This document shows, piece by piece, positions 8,445-17,404 of a stretch of 64,000 bases of DNA (position 1 is the first letter of the stretch; every line of letters starts with the position of its first letter). The notes beneath the pieces are model-generated. The model had not been told where the DNA came from. It did no database searches and saw only the letters and a program-made list of their open reading frames with translations. A program made the translations under genes and the position numbers. Source of the DNA: Idiomarina tyrosinivorans (GTDB lineage: Bacteria; Pseudomonadota; Gammaproteobacteria; Enterobacterales; Alteromonadaceae); contig NZ_PIQH01000001.1 of the NCBI RefSeq assembly GCF_003987475.1, positions 186,001-250,000 on the forward strand, given 5' to 3'.

Positions 8445-9404
8445 TTAAAACGTGACTAATGCTGAGCCCCAGGCGAATCCACCACCAAAGGCTTCTAATA
8501 ATAATCGGTGACCCCGTTTAACACGACCATCGCGCACGGCAACATCTAGGGCAATGGGTACCGATGCAGCAGAGGTGTTACCTGTGTAATCCAAGGTCAT
8601 AATAACCTGATCCATCGGCATCCGTAATTTTTTTGCGGTAGCGGCGATAATTCGGCGGTTCGCTTGATGCGGAATTAACCAGTCTAATTGATCTGCGGAC
8701 AGGTTGTTGTGTTTCAAGGTGTCAGTGACCAATTCACTGAGTTTGGTAACGGCGACGCGAAACACTTCATTACCACGCATATACATCCAACGGTCGCTGT
8801 CTTCCGAACTATCGCGGGTCGCTTGTTTAGCCCCCAATAATTCGGTGTATTCGCCGGCACTATATATGTGTGTTGAATGAACGCCAGGTTGCTCACTGGC
8901 TGACAACACCACAGCTCCAGCGCCGTCGCCAAACAATACTAAGGTATTACGATCTTGAGGATGACAAAGCCGCGCCAAAACATCGCTACCGACAACTAAC
9001 ACGTTTTTACACTGGCCTGATTTAATATATTGGTCGGCAACACTGAGGGCGAAAATAAACCCAGAACACGCCGCTCCGACATCAAAGGCTGGGATGGTGC
9101 TAATACCTAGTTGCTGTTGGATGTAGCAAGCCGCGGAGGGAAAAGCATGTTCAGCAGAGGTGGTTGCACAGACAATCATATCGACATCTGTTGCGGTTAA
9201 CTCTGCCATTTCCAAGGCATTTTTCGCAGCCAAGGTTGCCATCGAGTGCACCGTTTCTGTTGCACTCGCTATACGCCGTTCACGAATGCCGGTTCGCTCA
9301 CGGATCCATTCATCGGAAGTGTCGACACGCTGCTCAAGTTCAGCGTTAGTTAAGCGTTGAGACGGTAAATAATGACCCGTTCCAACGATTCGAGAAAATG
9401 TCAT
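8445..9404 (-). CDS. fabH: 3-oxoacyl-ACP synthase III
   Basis: FabH starts fatty acid synthesis by joining acetyl-CoA to malonyl-ACP. The 319-residue product has the catalytic triad in its usual contexts: Cys113 in GAACSGF, His246 in IPHQANRRI and Asn276 in YTGNTSAAS, and ends in [11 protein letters not shown]. The Shine-Dalgarno sequence is weak. It lies eight bases after plsX, in the conserved plsX-fabH-fabD-fabG order. Confidence 0.97.
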   Translation of the reverse strand: MTFSRIVGTGHYLPSQRLTNAELEQRVDTSDEWIRERTGIRERRIASATETVHSMATLAAKNALEMAELTATDVDMIVCATTSAEHAFPSAACYIQQQLGISTIPAFDVGAACSGFIFALSVADQYIKSGQCKNVLVVGSDVLARLCHPQDRNTLVLFGDGAGAVVLSASEQPGVHSTHIYSAGEYTELLGAKQATRDSSEDSDRWMYMRGNEVFRVAVTKLSELVTDTLKHNNLSADQLDWLIPHQANRRIIAATAKKLRMPMDQVIMTLDYTGNTSAASVPIALDVAVRDGRVKRGHRLLLEAFGGGFAWGSALVTF

Positions 9405-9412
9405 GATAGCTT

Positions 9413-10438
9413 TTACGCTTGTTCTAAGAGAACGGACTCTACCCGACTTTTAATTTGTTCAGGCAGCTCTTCGCGTGCTTCAGTCACCGCCTGTTGGATA
9501 GCACTATAAAATGCTTCACTGTTGGCACTGCCGTGACTTTTTATCACCACGCCGCGTAAGCCTATCAAACTTGCGCCGTTATAGTGGTCGGGCTTCAACC
9601 AATCCCATGACTGCTGAAGCTTTTTCGAAAATAACCGAAAAAACCAGCGATATGCCCAATGGGAAGCAATTGTCGATTTTACGTTGGCAACCAGAAGCTC
9701 TGCTAAGCCCTCGCAACTTTTTAGCGCGATGTTACCAACAAAACCATCACAGACAATCACATCAGCTTTGCCGGTAAACATATCGTTACCCTCAATAAAG
9801 CCGATATAGTCTACCGCCTCCGATGATTGCAGCAGTTGTGCGGCATGGCGTACCACGTCGCTACCCTTAATTTCCTCTTCCCCCATGTTCAGCAATGCCA
9901 CCCGAGGTTTACTGATAGCAAGGGTTTGTTGTGCTGCGACTGAGCCCATAACGCCAAACTGGAATAGCGTATCGGAATCGCACACCGGGTTTGCACCCAA
10001 ATCAAGTAAATACGATTGGCCACCACGCTGATTCGGTAGCGCCGTCATCAACGCCGGGCGTAATACGCCGGGTAAGGTTTTTAACACAAAATAGGCTTTG
10101 GTCATCAATGCGCCGGTATTGCCGCCACTAACGACACCTTGGGCGTGACCATCGGCAAGGAGTTCGAGAGCCTTGCGCATTGAAGACTCAGGTTTTGCAC
10201 GCAGTGCATAGCCAGGCTTGTCCGCCATAGTAACAACGTCCTCTGCATGGACGATTGAAATGGCTGGATGATCGTTGAGAGCTTGGCTTTGAAGGAGTTG
10301 TTGCAGCTCTTGTTGGCGGCCAACAACAGCAAACTCGACATCGGGGAATTGGGAAACCGCCTTTTTTAGTGCGGCAATAACAATAGAGGGGCCATGATCG
10401 CCCCCCATTGCATCAATTGCTAAACGCAATTTTATCAC
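9413..10438 (-). CDS. plsX: phosphate acyltransferase PlsX
   Basis: PlsX makes acyl-phosphate from acyl-ACP, the first step toward phosphatidic acid in the PlsX/PlsY route. The 341-residue product opens with [12 protein letters not shown] and has SGGNTGALM near 104, [12 protein letters not shown] near 148 and [12 protein letters not shown] near 233. The start is GTG at 10438 (N-terminus [10 protein letters not shown]). It lies seven bases after rpmF. Confidence 0.95.
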   Translation of the reverse strand: MIKLRLAIDAMGGDHGPSIVIAALKKAVSQFPDVEFAVVGRQQELQQLLQSQALNDHPAISIVHAEDVVTMADKPGYALRAKPESSMRKALELLADGHAQGVVSGGNTGALMTKAYFVLKTLPGVLRPALMTALPNQRGGQSYLLDLGANPVCDSDTLFQFGVMGSVAAQQTLAISKPRVALLNMGEEEIKGSDVVRHAAQLLQSSEAVDYIGFIEGNDMFTGKADVIVCDGFVGNIALKSCEGLAELLVANVKSTIASHWAYRWFFRLFSKKLQQSWDWLKPDHYNGASLIGLRGVVIKSHGSANSEAFYSAIQQAVTEAREELPEQIKSRVESVLLEQA

Positions 10439-10445
10439 TCAATAA

Positions 10446-10616
10446 TTACTTATTGACGACTTTACGACCCTTGTAGTAACCGTCAGCAGTGACATGGTGA
10501 CGACGATGAGTCTCACCTGAAGTCGAATCTACCGACAGTGTAGGGCCGCTTAATGCGTCGTGTGAACGGCGCATGTCGCGCTTTGAACGACTTTTACGAT
10601 TCTGTTGTACAGCCAT
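10446..10616 (-). CDS. rpmF: 50S ribosomal protein L32
   Basis: This gene encodes 56 residues beginning [20 protein letters not shown] and ending [11 protein letters not shown], the full length of the bacterial L32 protein. It lies between yceD and plsX as in E. coli. It has no zinc-ribbon cysteines, so it is the zinc-free L32 form, which is usual for gammaproteobacteria. Confidence 0.97.
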   Translation of the reverse strand: MAVQQNRKSRSKRDMRRSHDALSGPTLSVDSTSGETHRRHHVTADGYYKGRKVVNK

Positions 10617-10632
10617 TTACGCTATCTCCTGG

Positions 10633-11160
10633 TTATTTACGCGTTAATTCTTGCAACACCGCGAATGGGTTTTCAGATTTGGCTTCTGCCTCTTCGTCAA
10701 TTTCGCCCCACGTCATGGCGTCGCGATCTACCGAACATTCACTTGGCTCGTGCTTCGGAACGAGTGGCATTGCCAAGATCAATTCATCCTCAATCAGCCC
10801 ATGCAAGGCAATCTCACCAAATTCATTGGGTTCGATTGCTTCATAAGCCTCTGGAAAATCTTCTGCTGTCTGCTTTTGAGTCACGGGAGCATACGCAAAC
10901 TGTGCCTCAATAGCAACTGCCAGCGGTTCACCACACCGTTCGCATTTGACGCTGGCTTCGACACTGGCCTTACCGCTAAAAAACATCAACCCTTGCGGGT
11001 CTGTGCCAAAACCTATTTCAACAATAGGATCCTGACTCGGTTCAAGCAGCAATTCTTGAAATCGTTTCAACGTTTGTGCAGGGACCACGCCGTCATATTG
11101 TGCACGCTTAACGGCACATTTAACCGGGTCGACCTGTACGGGTATACGAACATTTTGCAT
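10633..11160 (-). CDS. yceD: YceD / DUF177 ribosome-associated protein
   Basis: DUF177 proteins are linked to 23S rRNA maturation and accumulation in bacteria and plastids. The 175-residue acidic product has the family CERC motif near residue 75 and a later single Cys near 142, and ends in the ENPFAVLQELTRK tail shared by the family. It is 16 bases from rpmF; the yceD-rpmF pair is conserved and likely transcribed together. Confidence 0.93.
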   Translation of the reverse strand: MQNVRIPVQVDPVKCAVKRAQYDGVVPAQTLKRFQELLLEPSQDPIVEIGFGTDPQGLMFFSGKASVEASVKCERCGEPLAVAIEAQFAYAPVTQKQTAEDFPEAYEAIEPNEFGEIALHGLIEDELILAMPLVPKHEPSECSVDRDAMTWGEIDEEAEAKSENPFAVLQELTRK

Positions 11161-11210
11161 AGCGGCCGAATAGTAAAGGAATTACGGGTCAAAAACAAGG
11201 GTAATTTGCG

Positions 11211-11807
11211 CTAACCCGCCAAGGTTAACGGGTTTATCTGGTGTTTTCTTAGCATTTCAAGCAACCGGATGGTTGGCAAGCCGATCAACGCGTTCGGGTC
11301 GTCGCCGACCATGCGTGTAAACAAACTAATCCCAAGCCCTTCACTTTTAAAACTGCCAGCACAGTTTAGCGGCTGTTCCAACCGCACGTAGCCGGCAATT
11401 TCCTCATCCGTTAACGAACGAAACTCAACGCTGAATGGCTCCACCACACTATCCATCTGCTGTATGCCTGAGTGGTATAACGCCAGACCGGTCAGAAAAG
11501 TTACACGCTTCCCGCTGCAGCGTTGTAGTTGTTGTCGAGCATTGGCCTCGCTACCTGGTTTACCGAGAATCATCCCGTCGCATACCGCGACTTGGTCCGA
11601 GCCAATGATTAATGCTGCTTTATTTAACCGTTCAGCTACCGCCAACGCTTTTTGTTGCGCCAACCTTAACACCAGTTGTTCCGCCGACTCATCCGCCCGC
11701 GCGGTTTCATCAATTTCCGGCTTACAGACCTGATAAGGCAGGTGCAACTTATCTAATATCGCGCGGCGGTACGGTGAACTGGAGCCGAGAACGAGTTCAA
11801 CTGACAT
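11211..11807 (-). CDS. maf: Maf-type nucleoside triphosphate pyrophosphatase (YceF-like)
   Basis: Maf proteins hydrolyse non-canonical or modified NTPs; the YceF subgroup prefers 7-methyl-GTP. The 198-residue product has LGSSSPYRRAIL at the N-terminus, IGSDQVAVCDG near 68, SGKRVTFLTGLAL near 98 and CAGSFKSEGLG near 148, matching YceF. The other common paralogue (YhdE, a dTTP/UTPase) usually sits near mreBCD. It overlaps the upstream HAD gene by 11 bases. Confidence 0.9.
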   Translation of the reverse strand: MSVELVLGSSSPYRRAILDKLHLPYQVCKPEIDETARADESAEQLVLRLAQQKALAVAERLNKAALIIGSDQVAVCDGMILGKPGSEANARQQLQRCSGKRVTFLTGLALYHSGIQQMDSVVEPFSVEFRSLTDEEIAGYVRLEQPLNCAGSFKSEGLGISLFTRMVGDDPNALIGLPTIRLLEMLRKHQINPLTLAG

Positions 11808-12483
11808 GGCTAAGATCCTCTGGTGATTGCGGCAGTACGGTTTCGAGGTAATGGTGCAAGGCAGCGGGTGAATCTACCACCGTGCTGGCCCCTGCAGCTA
11901 GCAACTGCGCATGACTATGCACGCCATAGCTGACCCCGATAGCGGTAACGCCAGCATTCTTCGCCATTTCCATGTCGTAAATAGAATCACCTACCATAAT
12001 AGTACGCGCAGCGCTGGTTTGTGCCTCATTAATGAGTTGTTGCAACATTAACGGGTCTGGTTTCCCCGCCGTTTCGTCCGCTGTTCGGGTTGCGACAAAG
12101 TGGGTATGTAAGGACGTCTCTGCTAAAACGCGGTTAAGGCCGCGCCGTGCTTTGCCGGTTGCAACTGCTAACAGGTGATGCTTTCGCAAGCTGTCGAGCA
12201 TCACTTCAATACCGTTGAATAACGGCGTTGGGGTTTGGTTAAAAGTGACATACTCATCGCTGTAGCGACGAATAAATTGGCGTAATTGTGGCTCAGCTAA
12301 ACCACCGAATAGCTGTTCGATGGCGGGCGCCAGGCTTAAACCAATAATGTGTTGTACATCGGTTGCTAGCGGAACTGGAAGTTCTAGCGCTTTAGCGGTG
12401 GCTTGCATCGACGACACAATTCGCCCCACTGAGTCCATCAGTGTGCCGTCCCAATCGAAGATTATTAGGTGTTTTTGGCTCAT
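11797..12483 (-). CDS. HAD-superfamily hydrolase next to rluC
   Basis: This is a subfamily IA haloacid-dehalogenase-type phosphatase of 228 residues. The four motifs are visible: FDWDGTLMDS near residue 9, ATGKAR near 109, a Lys in AGKPDP near 139, and VGDSIYDMEMAKNAG near 163. HAD genes beside rluC are common in gammaproteobacteria and are often annotated as phosphoglycolate phosphatase-like, but the true substrate is unknown. A second, more Gph-like gene is at 31429. It overlaps maf and follows rluC by 10 bases. Confidence 0.85.
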   Translation of the reverse strand: MSQKHLIIFDWDGTLMDSVGRIVSSMQATAKALELPVPLATDVQHIIGLSLAPAIEQLFGGLAEPQLRQFIRRYSDEYVTFNQTPTPLFNGIEVMLDSLRKHHLLAVATGKARRGLNRVLAETSLHTHFVATRTADETAGKPDPLMLQQLINEAQTSAARTIMVGDSIYDMEMAKNAGVTAIGVSYGVHSHAQLLAAGASTVVDSPAALHHYLETVLPQSPEDLSHVS

Positions 12484-12493
12484 CAGTGACCTA

Positions 12494-13453
12494 CTACATA
12501 ACGGTTAGACGGCTGAGTACCGTTTCTAAAACAGTATCTAAAGGCGCTTCAAATTGCATCGCCTTACCCGTTTTCGGATGATTAAAACGCAACTGCCAAG
12601 CATGTAAAAAGAGTCGATTCAAGCCGCGCTCCGTCATCATCTGGTCGAACTTTTGGTCACCATATTTCGGGTCGCCGGCAATAGGATGGCCGGCATGAAG
12701 CGTATGAACACGAATTTGGTGCGTGCGCCCAGTAATCGGCGATGCTTCCACTAGCGTTGCTTCCGCATAACGACGATAAATGCGAAAAGCAGTTTCTGAC
12801 GGTTTGCCCTGTTCGTCTACGCGAACAATACGTTCACCACTCTGCAGGGTATTCTTTTTCAACGGTGCGGCAACTTTGCGGGTGGTTTTCTGCCACTGTC
12901 CGCGTACCAGTGCTAAATAGCGTTTATCCACTTGCTTATCGCGCAACTGTTGATGCAGCACGCGCAGCATCGAACGCTTCTTCGCGACCAACAGCAAACC
13001 ACTGGTATCGCGGTCTAGGCGGTGAACCAGTTCTAGCTGTTTACTATTTGGGCGCAGCGCGCGAAGCCCTTCAATCAACCCGAATTGCAAACCACTACCG
13101 CCATGCACTGCCATTCCTGATGGCTTGTTAATCACCATGAAGGCGTCATCTTCGTATAAAATGGCGCTTTCAAGTTGTTGTACTTGCTCTAACTTACTGG
13201 ACGGCAAAGGCGCTTTTTCTTGCACTTTTACCGGTGGAATACGTACCTGGTCGCCCACTTGCAACTTATAGTCTGGCTTACAGCGCTTTTTGTTCACCCG
13301 CACCTCGCCTTTGCGGAGAATGCGATAAACAAGCGATTTCGGCACGCCTTTCAATTGCGCGATGAGATAGTTGTCGATGCGCTGCCCAGCGTGACCATCG
13401 TCGATGGACTGCCACTGCACTTGGCGCTGTTCGGTAGTTACGGCTTTGTTCAT
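12494..13453 (-). CDS. rluC: 23S rRNA pseudouridine synthase RluC
   Basis: RluC makes pseudouridine at positions 955, 2504 and 2580 of 23S rRNA in E. coli. The 319-residue product has an N-terminal S4 RNA-binding domain ([20 protein letters not shown]) and the catalytic motif [13 protein letters not shown] near residue 141, then [10 protein letters not shown] chose ATG at 13453 ([10 protein letters not shown]); a longer reading from 13552 adds 33 residues with no family support. It is divergent from rne, as in many relatives. Confidence 0.93.
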   Translation of the reverse strand: MNKAVTTEQRQVQWQSIDDGHAGQRIDNYLIAQLKGVPKSLVYRILRKGEVRVNKKRCKPDYKLQVGDQVRIPPVKVQEKAPLPSSKLEQVQQLESAILYEDDAFMVINKPSGMAVHGGSGLQFGLIEGLRALRPNSKQLELVHRLDRDTSGLLLVAKKRSMLRVLHQQLRDKQVDKRYLALVRGQWQKTTRKVAAPLKKNTLQSGERIVRVDEQGKPSETAFRIYRRYAEATLVEASPITGRTHQIRVHTLHAGHPIAGDPKYGDQKFDQMMTERGLNRLFLHAWQLRFNHPKTGKAMQFEAPLDTVLETVLSRLTVM

Positions 13454-13502
13454 GGCGCGTAGTTTATCACTTAAAAAGCGGTGACGGAAAACAAATTGGC
13501 TC

Positions 13503-13532
13503 TTGTAATGGCACGGCTTTTCGTGGAATAAT
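13503..13532 (+). promoter_or_regulatory. possible rne promoter
   Basis: TTGTAA, an 18-base spacer and AATAAT form a plausible sigma-70 promoter. It would start a leader of about 450 nt whose first element is the ACCGCC hairpin. Other weak matches exist in the region. Confidence 0.3.
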
Positions 13533-13869
13533 TGCGTGTCAAAAACCGCCAAGGGGCGGTCTGATTAAACGAAAAATGATTCGCGAGATCTGATAGACAC
13601 TGTCGGCAACAACAGGTCCACATCAGCATACGGTGAACGCACCGAGATGTTGAAGGCACGGAAACGTTGAAATATTACGCCACAGGTCAAGCTCAGGTCT
13701 TAAGTTGAAATCGCGGCAATATGGCACGTGAAAATAACGTCAAGCCGCAGAGTGTTCGACACTAATTTATTCGGCTTATCCATTCAGTAATGGGTAGCTA
13801 CTACGTAAGCCATGCACGTTGTGACGCATGGTCGTCAGCAACCAAGTCAGACATAGCGGAGGACAGACA

Positions 13870-13923
13870 ATGTGTTTTTACATCCTATCCCCTATGCCGC
13901 AGGCTAATTGCTTACAAAAGTAA
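13870..13923 (+). CDS. 17-residue leader peptide in the rne 5' region
   Basis: The ORF reads MCFYILSPMPQANCLQK. Its ATG is preceded by a near-perfect GGAGG (13858-13862) with seven bases of spacing, much better than the weak site in front of rne itself. It ends 70 bases before the rne ATG. A translated leader ORF here could tie ribosome passage to rne leader structure or decay. The evidence is the ribosome binding site only; no known family matches. Confidence 0.4.
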   Translation: MCFYILSPMPQANCLQK

Positions 13924-13993
13924 CGAATGCGTTAATTGCTCGAACGTTTTTGCGAACGTGTCATATTGTGGCCCAATACATTGAGTCACAAAA

Positions 13994-16987
13994 ATGAAGA
14001 GAATGTTAATTAATGCCACGCAGCTTGAAGAGTTGCGTGTAGCGTTGGTAGATGGCCAACGTTTGTACGACCTAGATATTGAAAGCCCTGGCCATGAGCA
14101 AAAGAAGGCCAACATCTATAAAGGTAAGATCACTCGCATCGAGCCCAGTTTAGAAGCCGCGTTCGTTGACTATGGCGCTGAGCGCCATGGCTTCCTCCCG
14201 CTAAAAGAAATTGCCAAAACCTACTTTCCTGAAGGCTACACGTTCCAAGGTCGTCCCAACATTAAAGAAGTTGTGTCTGAGGGCCAGGAAGTTATCGTCC
14301 AAATCGATAAAGAAGAACGTGGCCAGAAAGGTGCAGCGTTAACCACGTTTATTTCACTAGCCGGTAGCTATTTGGTGCTTATGCCAAACAATCCGCGCGC
14401 GGGTGGAATTTCTCGACGTATCGAGGGTGATGAGCGTTCGGCGTTAAAAGAAGCGTTGTCAGAATTAAACCTGCCTGCCGAAATGGGCTTAATTGTTCGT
14501 ACCGCCGGCGTAGGAAAATCGAAAGATGAACTGGAATGGGACCTTAACGTATTGATGCACCATTGGCAGGCGATCACCAAAGCCGCCAATGAGCGACCTG
14601 CTCCGTTCCTTATTCACCAAGAAAGTAACGTGATTTTCCGCGCACTGCGTGACTACTTGCGACGTGATATTGGCGAAGTACTGATCGACAGCAAAAAAGT
14701 TTACGACCAAGTTCGTGAGCACATTCAACTGATTCGCCCCGATTTTGTTCAGCGCGTGAAACAGTACGAAGGCGATGTACCACTGTTCAGTCACTACCAA
14801 ATCGAAAGCCAAATTGAATCAGCGTTCCAGCGTGAAGTGCGCCTGCCATCAGGGGGTTCTATCGTGATCGACCCCACTGAGGCACTAACGTCGATCGATA
14901 TTAACTCATCACGGGCCACTAAAGGTGGTGACATTGAAGAAACCGCCCTGCAAACCAACTTAGAAGCCGCAGAAGAGATCGCTCGGCAGCTACGCTTACG
15001 CGATGTTGGTGGCTTGATTGTTATCGACTTCATCGATATGACACCGGCACGGCATCAGCGTGAAGTAGAAAATCGCTTGCGCGACAGCGTTGCACAAGAC
15101 CGTGCGCGTATTCAAGTATCAAGGATTTCGCGTTTTGGTTTGTTAGAAATGTCACGGCAGCGCCTTCGCCCATCATTGGGTGAGTCCTCTAACCACGTCT
15201 GCCCGCGTTGCTCTGGGCAAGGCACTATCCGTTCAAATGAGTCGCTAGCACTGTCTGTGTTGCGCTTGATTGAAGAAGAAGCCATTAAAGACAACACCAT
15301 GCAAGTGCATGCGCAAGTGCCGGTGCCGGTTGCGACCTACTTATTGAATGAAAAGCGCCAAGCGTTAGGCAAAATTGAAGGCCGTCACGATGTTCGTGTG
15401 GTGATCATCCCTAACCACCATCTTGAAACGCCACATTTTGATGTGTTGCGTATACGTGATGATGAAGTTCCAGAAGAAGCCAGTTTTGAACTGGTACAGA
15501 AGCCAGAACAAGAAGCGTCTGTCTCGATTACATTAAGCAAAGATAAAAAGTCGTTAGAAGAGCCAGCAATTAAAGGCTTAAAAGCGCCGGCCGCACCGCC
15601 AGTACAAGCGACACCGGTAACCACTGGACCGTCTCTGTTAAGTCGCTTATTGAAGAAAATTGCTGACTGGTTTAGTAGCGACGAAGACAGCAAAGACAAA
15701 AATAAGGGTCGTGGTAACCGTCAGGGTCAACGTAACGGCCAGAACAACCGTCGCCGCAATAACAATCGCCGTGGTGGACAACGCTCTCGCCAACGTAATC
15801 GTCGCGACAACCAAGGTACTAACAAAGACGAAAGCACGGCACAAACCACGACGACTGAGAGCAATAAGCCGAATCAAGAGCGTACTGGTGAAACCCGCGG
15901 GCGTAATCGTCGCGGTCGTGGTCGCGGCCGTAACCGTCAACGCCAAAACAGCGACGCTCAAAACGCCAATCAAGCAACAACCAATGAAGCTGTAGCGCAG
16001 GAGTCTGCGGATAAGGCTGAAGTAGCAGAACAGCAACAACAGCGTGCGCCGAAACCTCGTCGTGCTCGCAAACCTATTGAAAAATCGGTTCGCATGAAAG
16101 CACAGGAAGCCGAGCAAGATAGTCAAAATGTCGCACCCGAAGCTGACGCGCCGCAGAATGCTCAACCGCAAGCCAACGCGAAAGCAGAAACGCAAAGCCC
16201 GGCAAAAGCTGAGCAAAGCCAACGCAAAGTCGCCGCGGATGACGCTGACAGCAAAGCACAGGGTCGAGCCAACGATCCAAGAATGCAGGCTGCGGCAGAG
16301 AAAGTGGCGCAACAACAGAAAACTGACAACGCAGCAACACAAGCGGTGGAACAGCAGACTGAAGCGCCAACAGCAGCGACAGACGACACAGCGCCACAAT
16401 CTCCCGCTCAGCCAACGTCTGAACAGCAGGAACTCAGCGCAGAATCGGTTGCTAGCGATAGTGAATCAGATACTACTGAAGAACGTACACCACGTAACCG
16501 TTCACGTCGCTCACCGCGACACATGCGTGCGGCTGGGCAGAAACGCAAACGTGAAAAGCAAGAAGCAGAACACGCTGAGCCGAGTGATGACAGTGCGCCA
16601 ACCGCGGCTGACGAAGCCCAGCCTAATGAGGCAGCAACGGATCTAACGCCTGCATCAGAAGCACCTGTAGATAAGCCAGAAGATGCGGTAGAAGTGGTTG
16701 CTGCAGAAGTGCAGACAGACACCGTTGCTGCGGAAGCTCCGGTTGCCCAAGCGCAAAGTATGGATGTTAGCAAGCCGGTATTACCGCAGCGGGAAATCAA
16801 AGGCCAAGCGTTCGCGCCAATGACAAAAGCGGTTAGCCAGCCTCGCCAAGGTGAATTCCGAGCCTTCGGCATTGCTGCTGACAGCTCGCGTAAAGCCATC
16901 GCGAAGTCTTCGCAGATTGCATCAATTCATTCGGCGAAATCTACTGCATCAGCGGCAATGGCAAAGTGTGAGACACCACTGTATTAG
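13994..16987 (+). CDS. rne: ribonuclease E
   Basis: RNase E is the main endonuclease of mRNA decay and rRNA/tRNA processing and the scaffold of the degradosome at the inner membrane. The 997-residue product has the full N-terminal catalytic half: an S1 domain (about 38-118), Asp302 in [13 protein letters not shown] and Asp345 in VIDFIDM as metal ligands, and the zinc-link CPRC (Cys403, Cys406). After about residue 515 comes a low-complexity scaffold with an amphipathic segment ([13 protein letters not shown]) likely to bind membrane, Arg-rich RNA-binding stretches ([25 protein letters not shown]), a long Ala/Gln/Glu-rich linker and a distinct C-terminal block ([11 protein letters not shown] to CETPLY) that may hold the PNPase site. 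Confidence 0.97.
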   Translation: MKRMLINATQLEELRVALVDGQRLYDLDIESPGHEQKKANIYKGKITRIEPSLEAAFVDYGAERHGFLPLKEIAKTYFPEGYTFQGRPNIKEVVSEGQEVIVQIDKEERGQKGAALTTFISLAGSYLVLMPNNPRAGGISRRIEGDERSALKEALSELNLPAEMGLIVRTAGVGKSKDELEWDLNVLMHHWQAITKAANERPAPFLIHQESNVIFRALRDYLRRDIGEVLIDSKKVYDQVREHIQLIRPDFVQRVKQYEGDVPLFSHYQIESQIESAFQREVRLPSGGSIVIDPTEALTSIDINSSRATKGGDIEETALQTNLEAAEEIARQLRLRDVGGLIVIDFIDMTPARHQREVENRLRDSVAQDRARIQVSRISRFGLLEMSRQRLRPSLGESSNHVCPRCSGQGTIRSNESLALSVLRLIEEEAIKDNTMQVHAQVPVPVATYLLNEKRQALGKIEGRHDVRVVIIPNHHLETPHFDVLRIRDDEVPEEASFELVQKPEQEASVSITLSKDKKSLEEPAIKGLKAPAAPPVQATPVTTGPSLLSRLLKKIADWFSSDEDSKDKNKGRGNRQGQRNGQNNRRRNNNRRGGQRSRQRNRRDNQGTNKDESTAQTTTTESNKPNQERTGETRGRNRRGRGRGRNRQRQNSDAQNANQATTNEAVAQESADKAEVAEQQQQRAPKPRRARKPIEKSVRMKAQEAEQDSQNVAPEADAPQNAQPQANAKAETQSPAKAEQSQRKVAADDADSKAQGRANDPRMQAAAEKVAQQQKTDNAATQAVEQQTEAPTAATDDTAPQSPAQPTSEQQELSAESVASDSESDTTEERTPRNRSRRSPRHMRAAGQKRKREKQEAEHAEPSDDSAPTAADEAQPNEAATDLTPASEAPVDKPEDAVEVVAAEVQTDTVAAEAPVAQAQSMDVSKPVLPQREIKGQAFAPMTKAVSQPRQGEFRAFGIAADSSRKAIAKSSQIASIHSAKSTASAAMAKCETPLY

Positions 16988-17000
16988 GCCCTAAAAGCGA

Positions 17001-17036
17001 CTCGCCGGCGATAATGCCGGCGAGCGTGTTTTACTT
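17001..17036 (+). terminator. intrinsic terminator after rne
   Basis: The arms CTCGCCGGC and GCCGGCGAG (nine base pairs, six-base loop) are followed by CGTGTTTTACTTT. The U-tract runs into the end of comEA on the other strand. Confidence 0.75.
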
Positions 17037-17345
17037 TAAGCGTAAATTAGCCTTATTCTTTTCCAGCGTCCGCTGGCCTATTCCTTTCACCTCCAATAAC
17101 TGTTCTAGCGAAGTAAATCCCCCTAGTTTTTCGCGCAGGGCGACGATTCGCTCAGCCTTTCTCAATCCGACACCGCGCATGGCAGCGGCTATAGCCTCAG
17201 GTGAAGCAGTGTTAATATCAATACTCTCGTCAACGGTTTGTTGTTGAGGAACAGTTGCAGCCTGAAGCGGCAGGACCACACTGCTACAGGTTAACGCAGC
17301 GGCTAAGGCCACGCTGGTAAGGTATTTGTTCACGGTCATCGCCAT
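17031..17345 (-). CDS. ComEA-like helix-hairpin-helix DNA-binding protein
   Basis: The 104-residue product has a signal peptide (residues 1-30, ending LPLQAA) and one ComEA-type double helix-hairpin-helix: IDINTASPEAIAAAMRGVGL then LLEVKGIGQRTLEKNK. Such periplasmic proteins bind incoming DNA during natural transformation in Vibrio and other gammaproteobacteria. The start at 17345 has GGAG six bases upstream. It begins only 10 bases after the U-tract of the terminator of the peptidase gene, which leaves no room for a normal promoter in between. Confidence 0.88.
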   Translation of the reverse strand: MAMTVNKYLTSVALAAALTCSSVVLPLQAATVPQQQTVDESIDINTASPEAIAAAMRGVGLRKAERIVALREKLGGFTSLEQLLEVKGIGQRTLEKNKANLRLK

Positions 17346-17355
17346 AGTTCACTCC

Positions 17356-17385
17356 AAAAAAAAGCGCTGCATCATTGCAGCGCTT
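17356..17385 (-). terminator. intrinsic terminator between M1 peptidase and comEA genes
   Basis: AAGCGCTGCA and TGCAGCGCTT pair perfectly around a four-base loop and are followed on the minus strand by an eight-base T run (17363-17356). It is a strong terminator immediately before the comEA ribosome binding site. Confidence 0.88.
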
Positions 17386-17404
17386 GTGACTATAGTTTCC
17401 CGCT

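Larger units (their letters stand above)
13454..13993 (+). promoter_or_regulatory. long rne leader / divergent rluC-rne control region
   Basis: 540 bases separate rluC and rne. E. coli rne has a 361-nt leader through which RNase E destabilises its own mRNA; this gap could hold a similar leader. Visible elements are a hairpin ACCGCC-AAGG-GGCGGT (13545-13560), a possible plus-strand promoter (13503-13532) and a short ORF with a strong ribosome binding site (13870-13923). Read on the minus strand the same hairpin is followed by TTTTTG, so it could also stop an antisense RNA. Confidence 0.5.

Noticed and set aside
13790-13984. 64-codon plus-strand frame in the rne leader
   Set aside because: It has no ribosome binding site at its start, an odd composition and no neighbours that fit; the shorter ORF at 13870 in another frame has the good site.
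15647-16399. Long minus-strand frame opposite the rne C-terminal half
   Set aside because: It arises from the repetitive, Arg/Ala/Gln-rich codons of the RNase E scaffold read backwards and gives a Leu/Phe/Arg/Cys-rich product with no protein-like domain.
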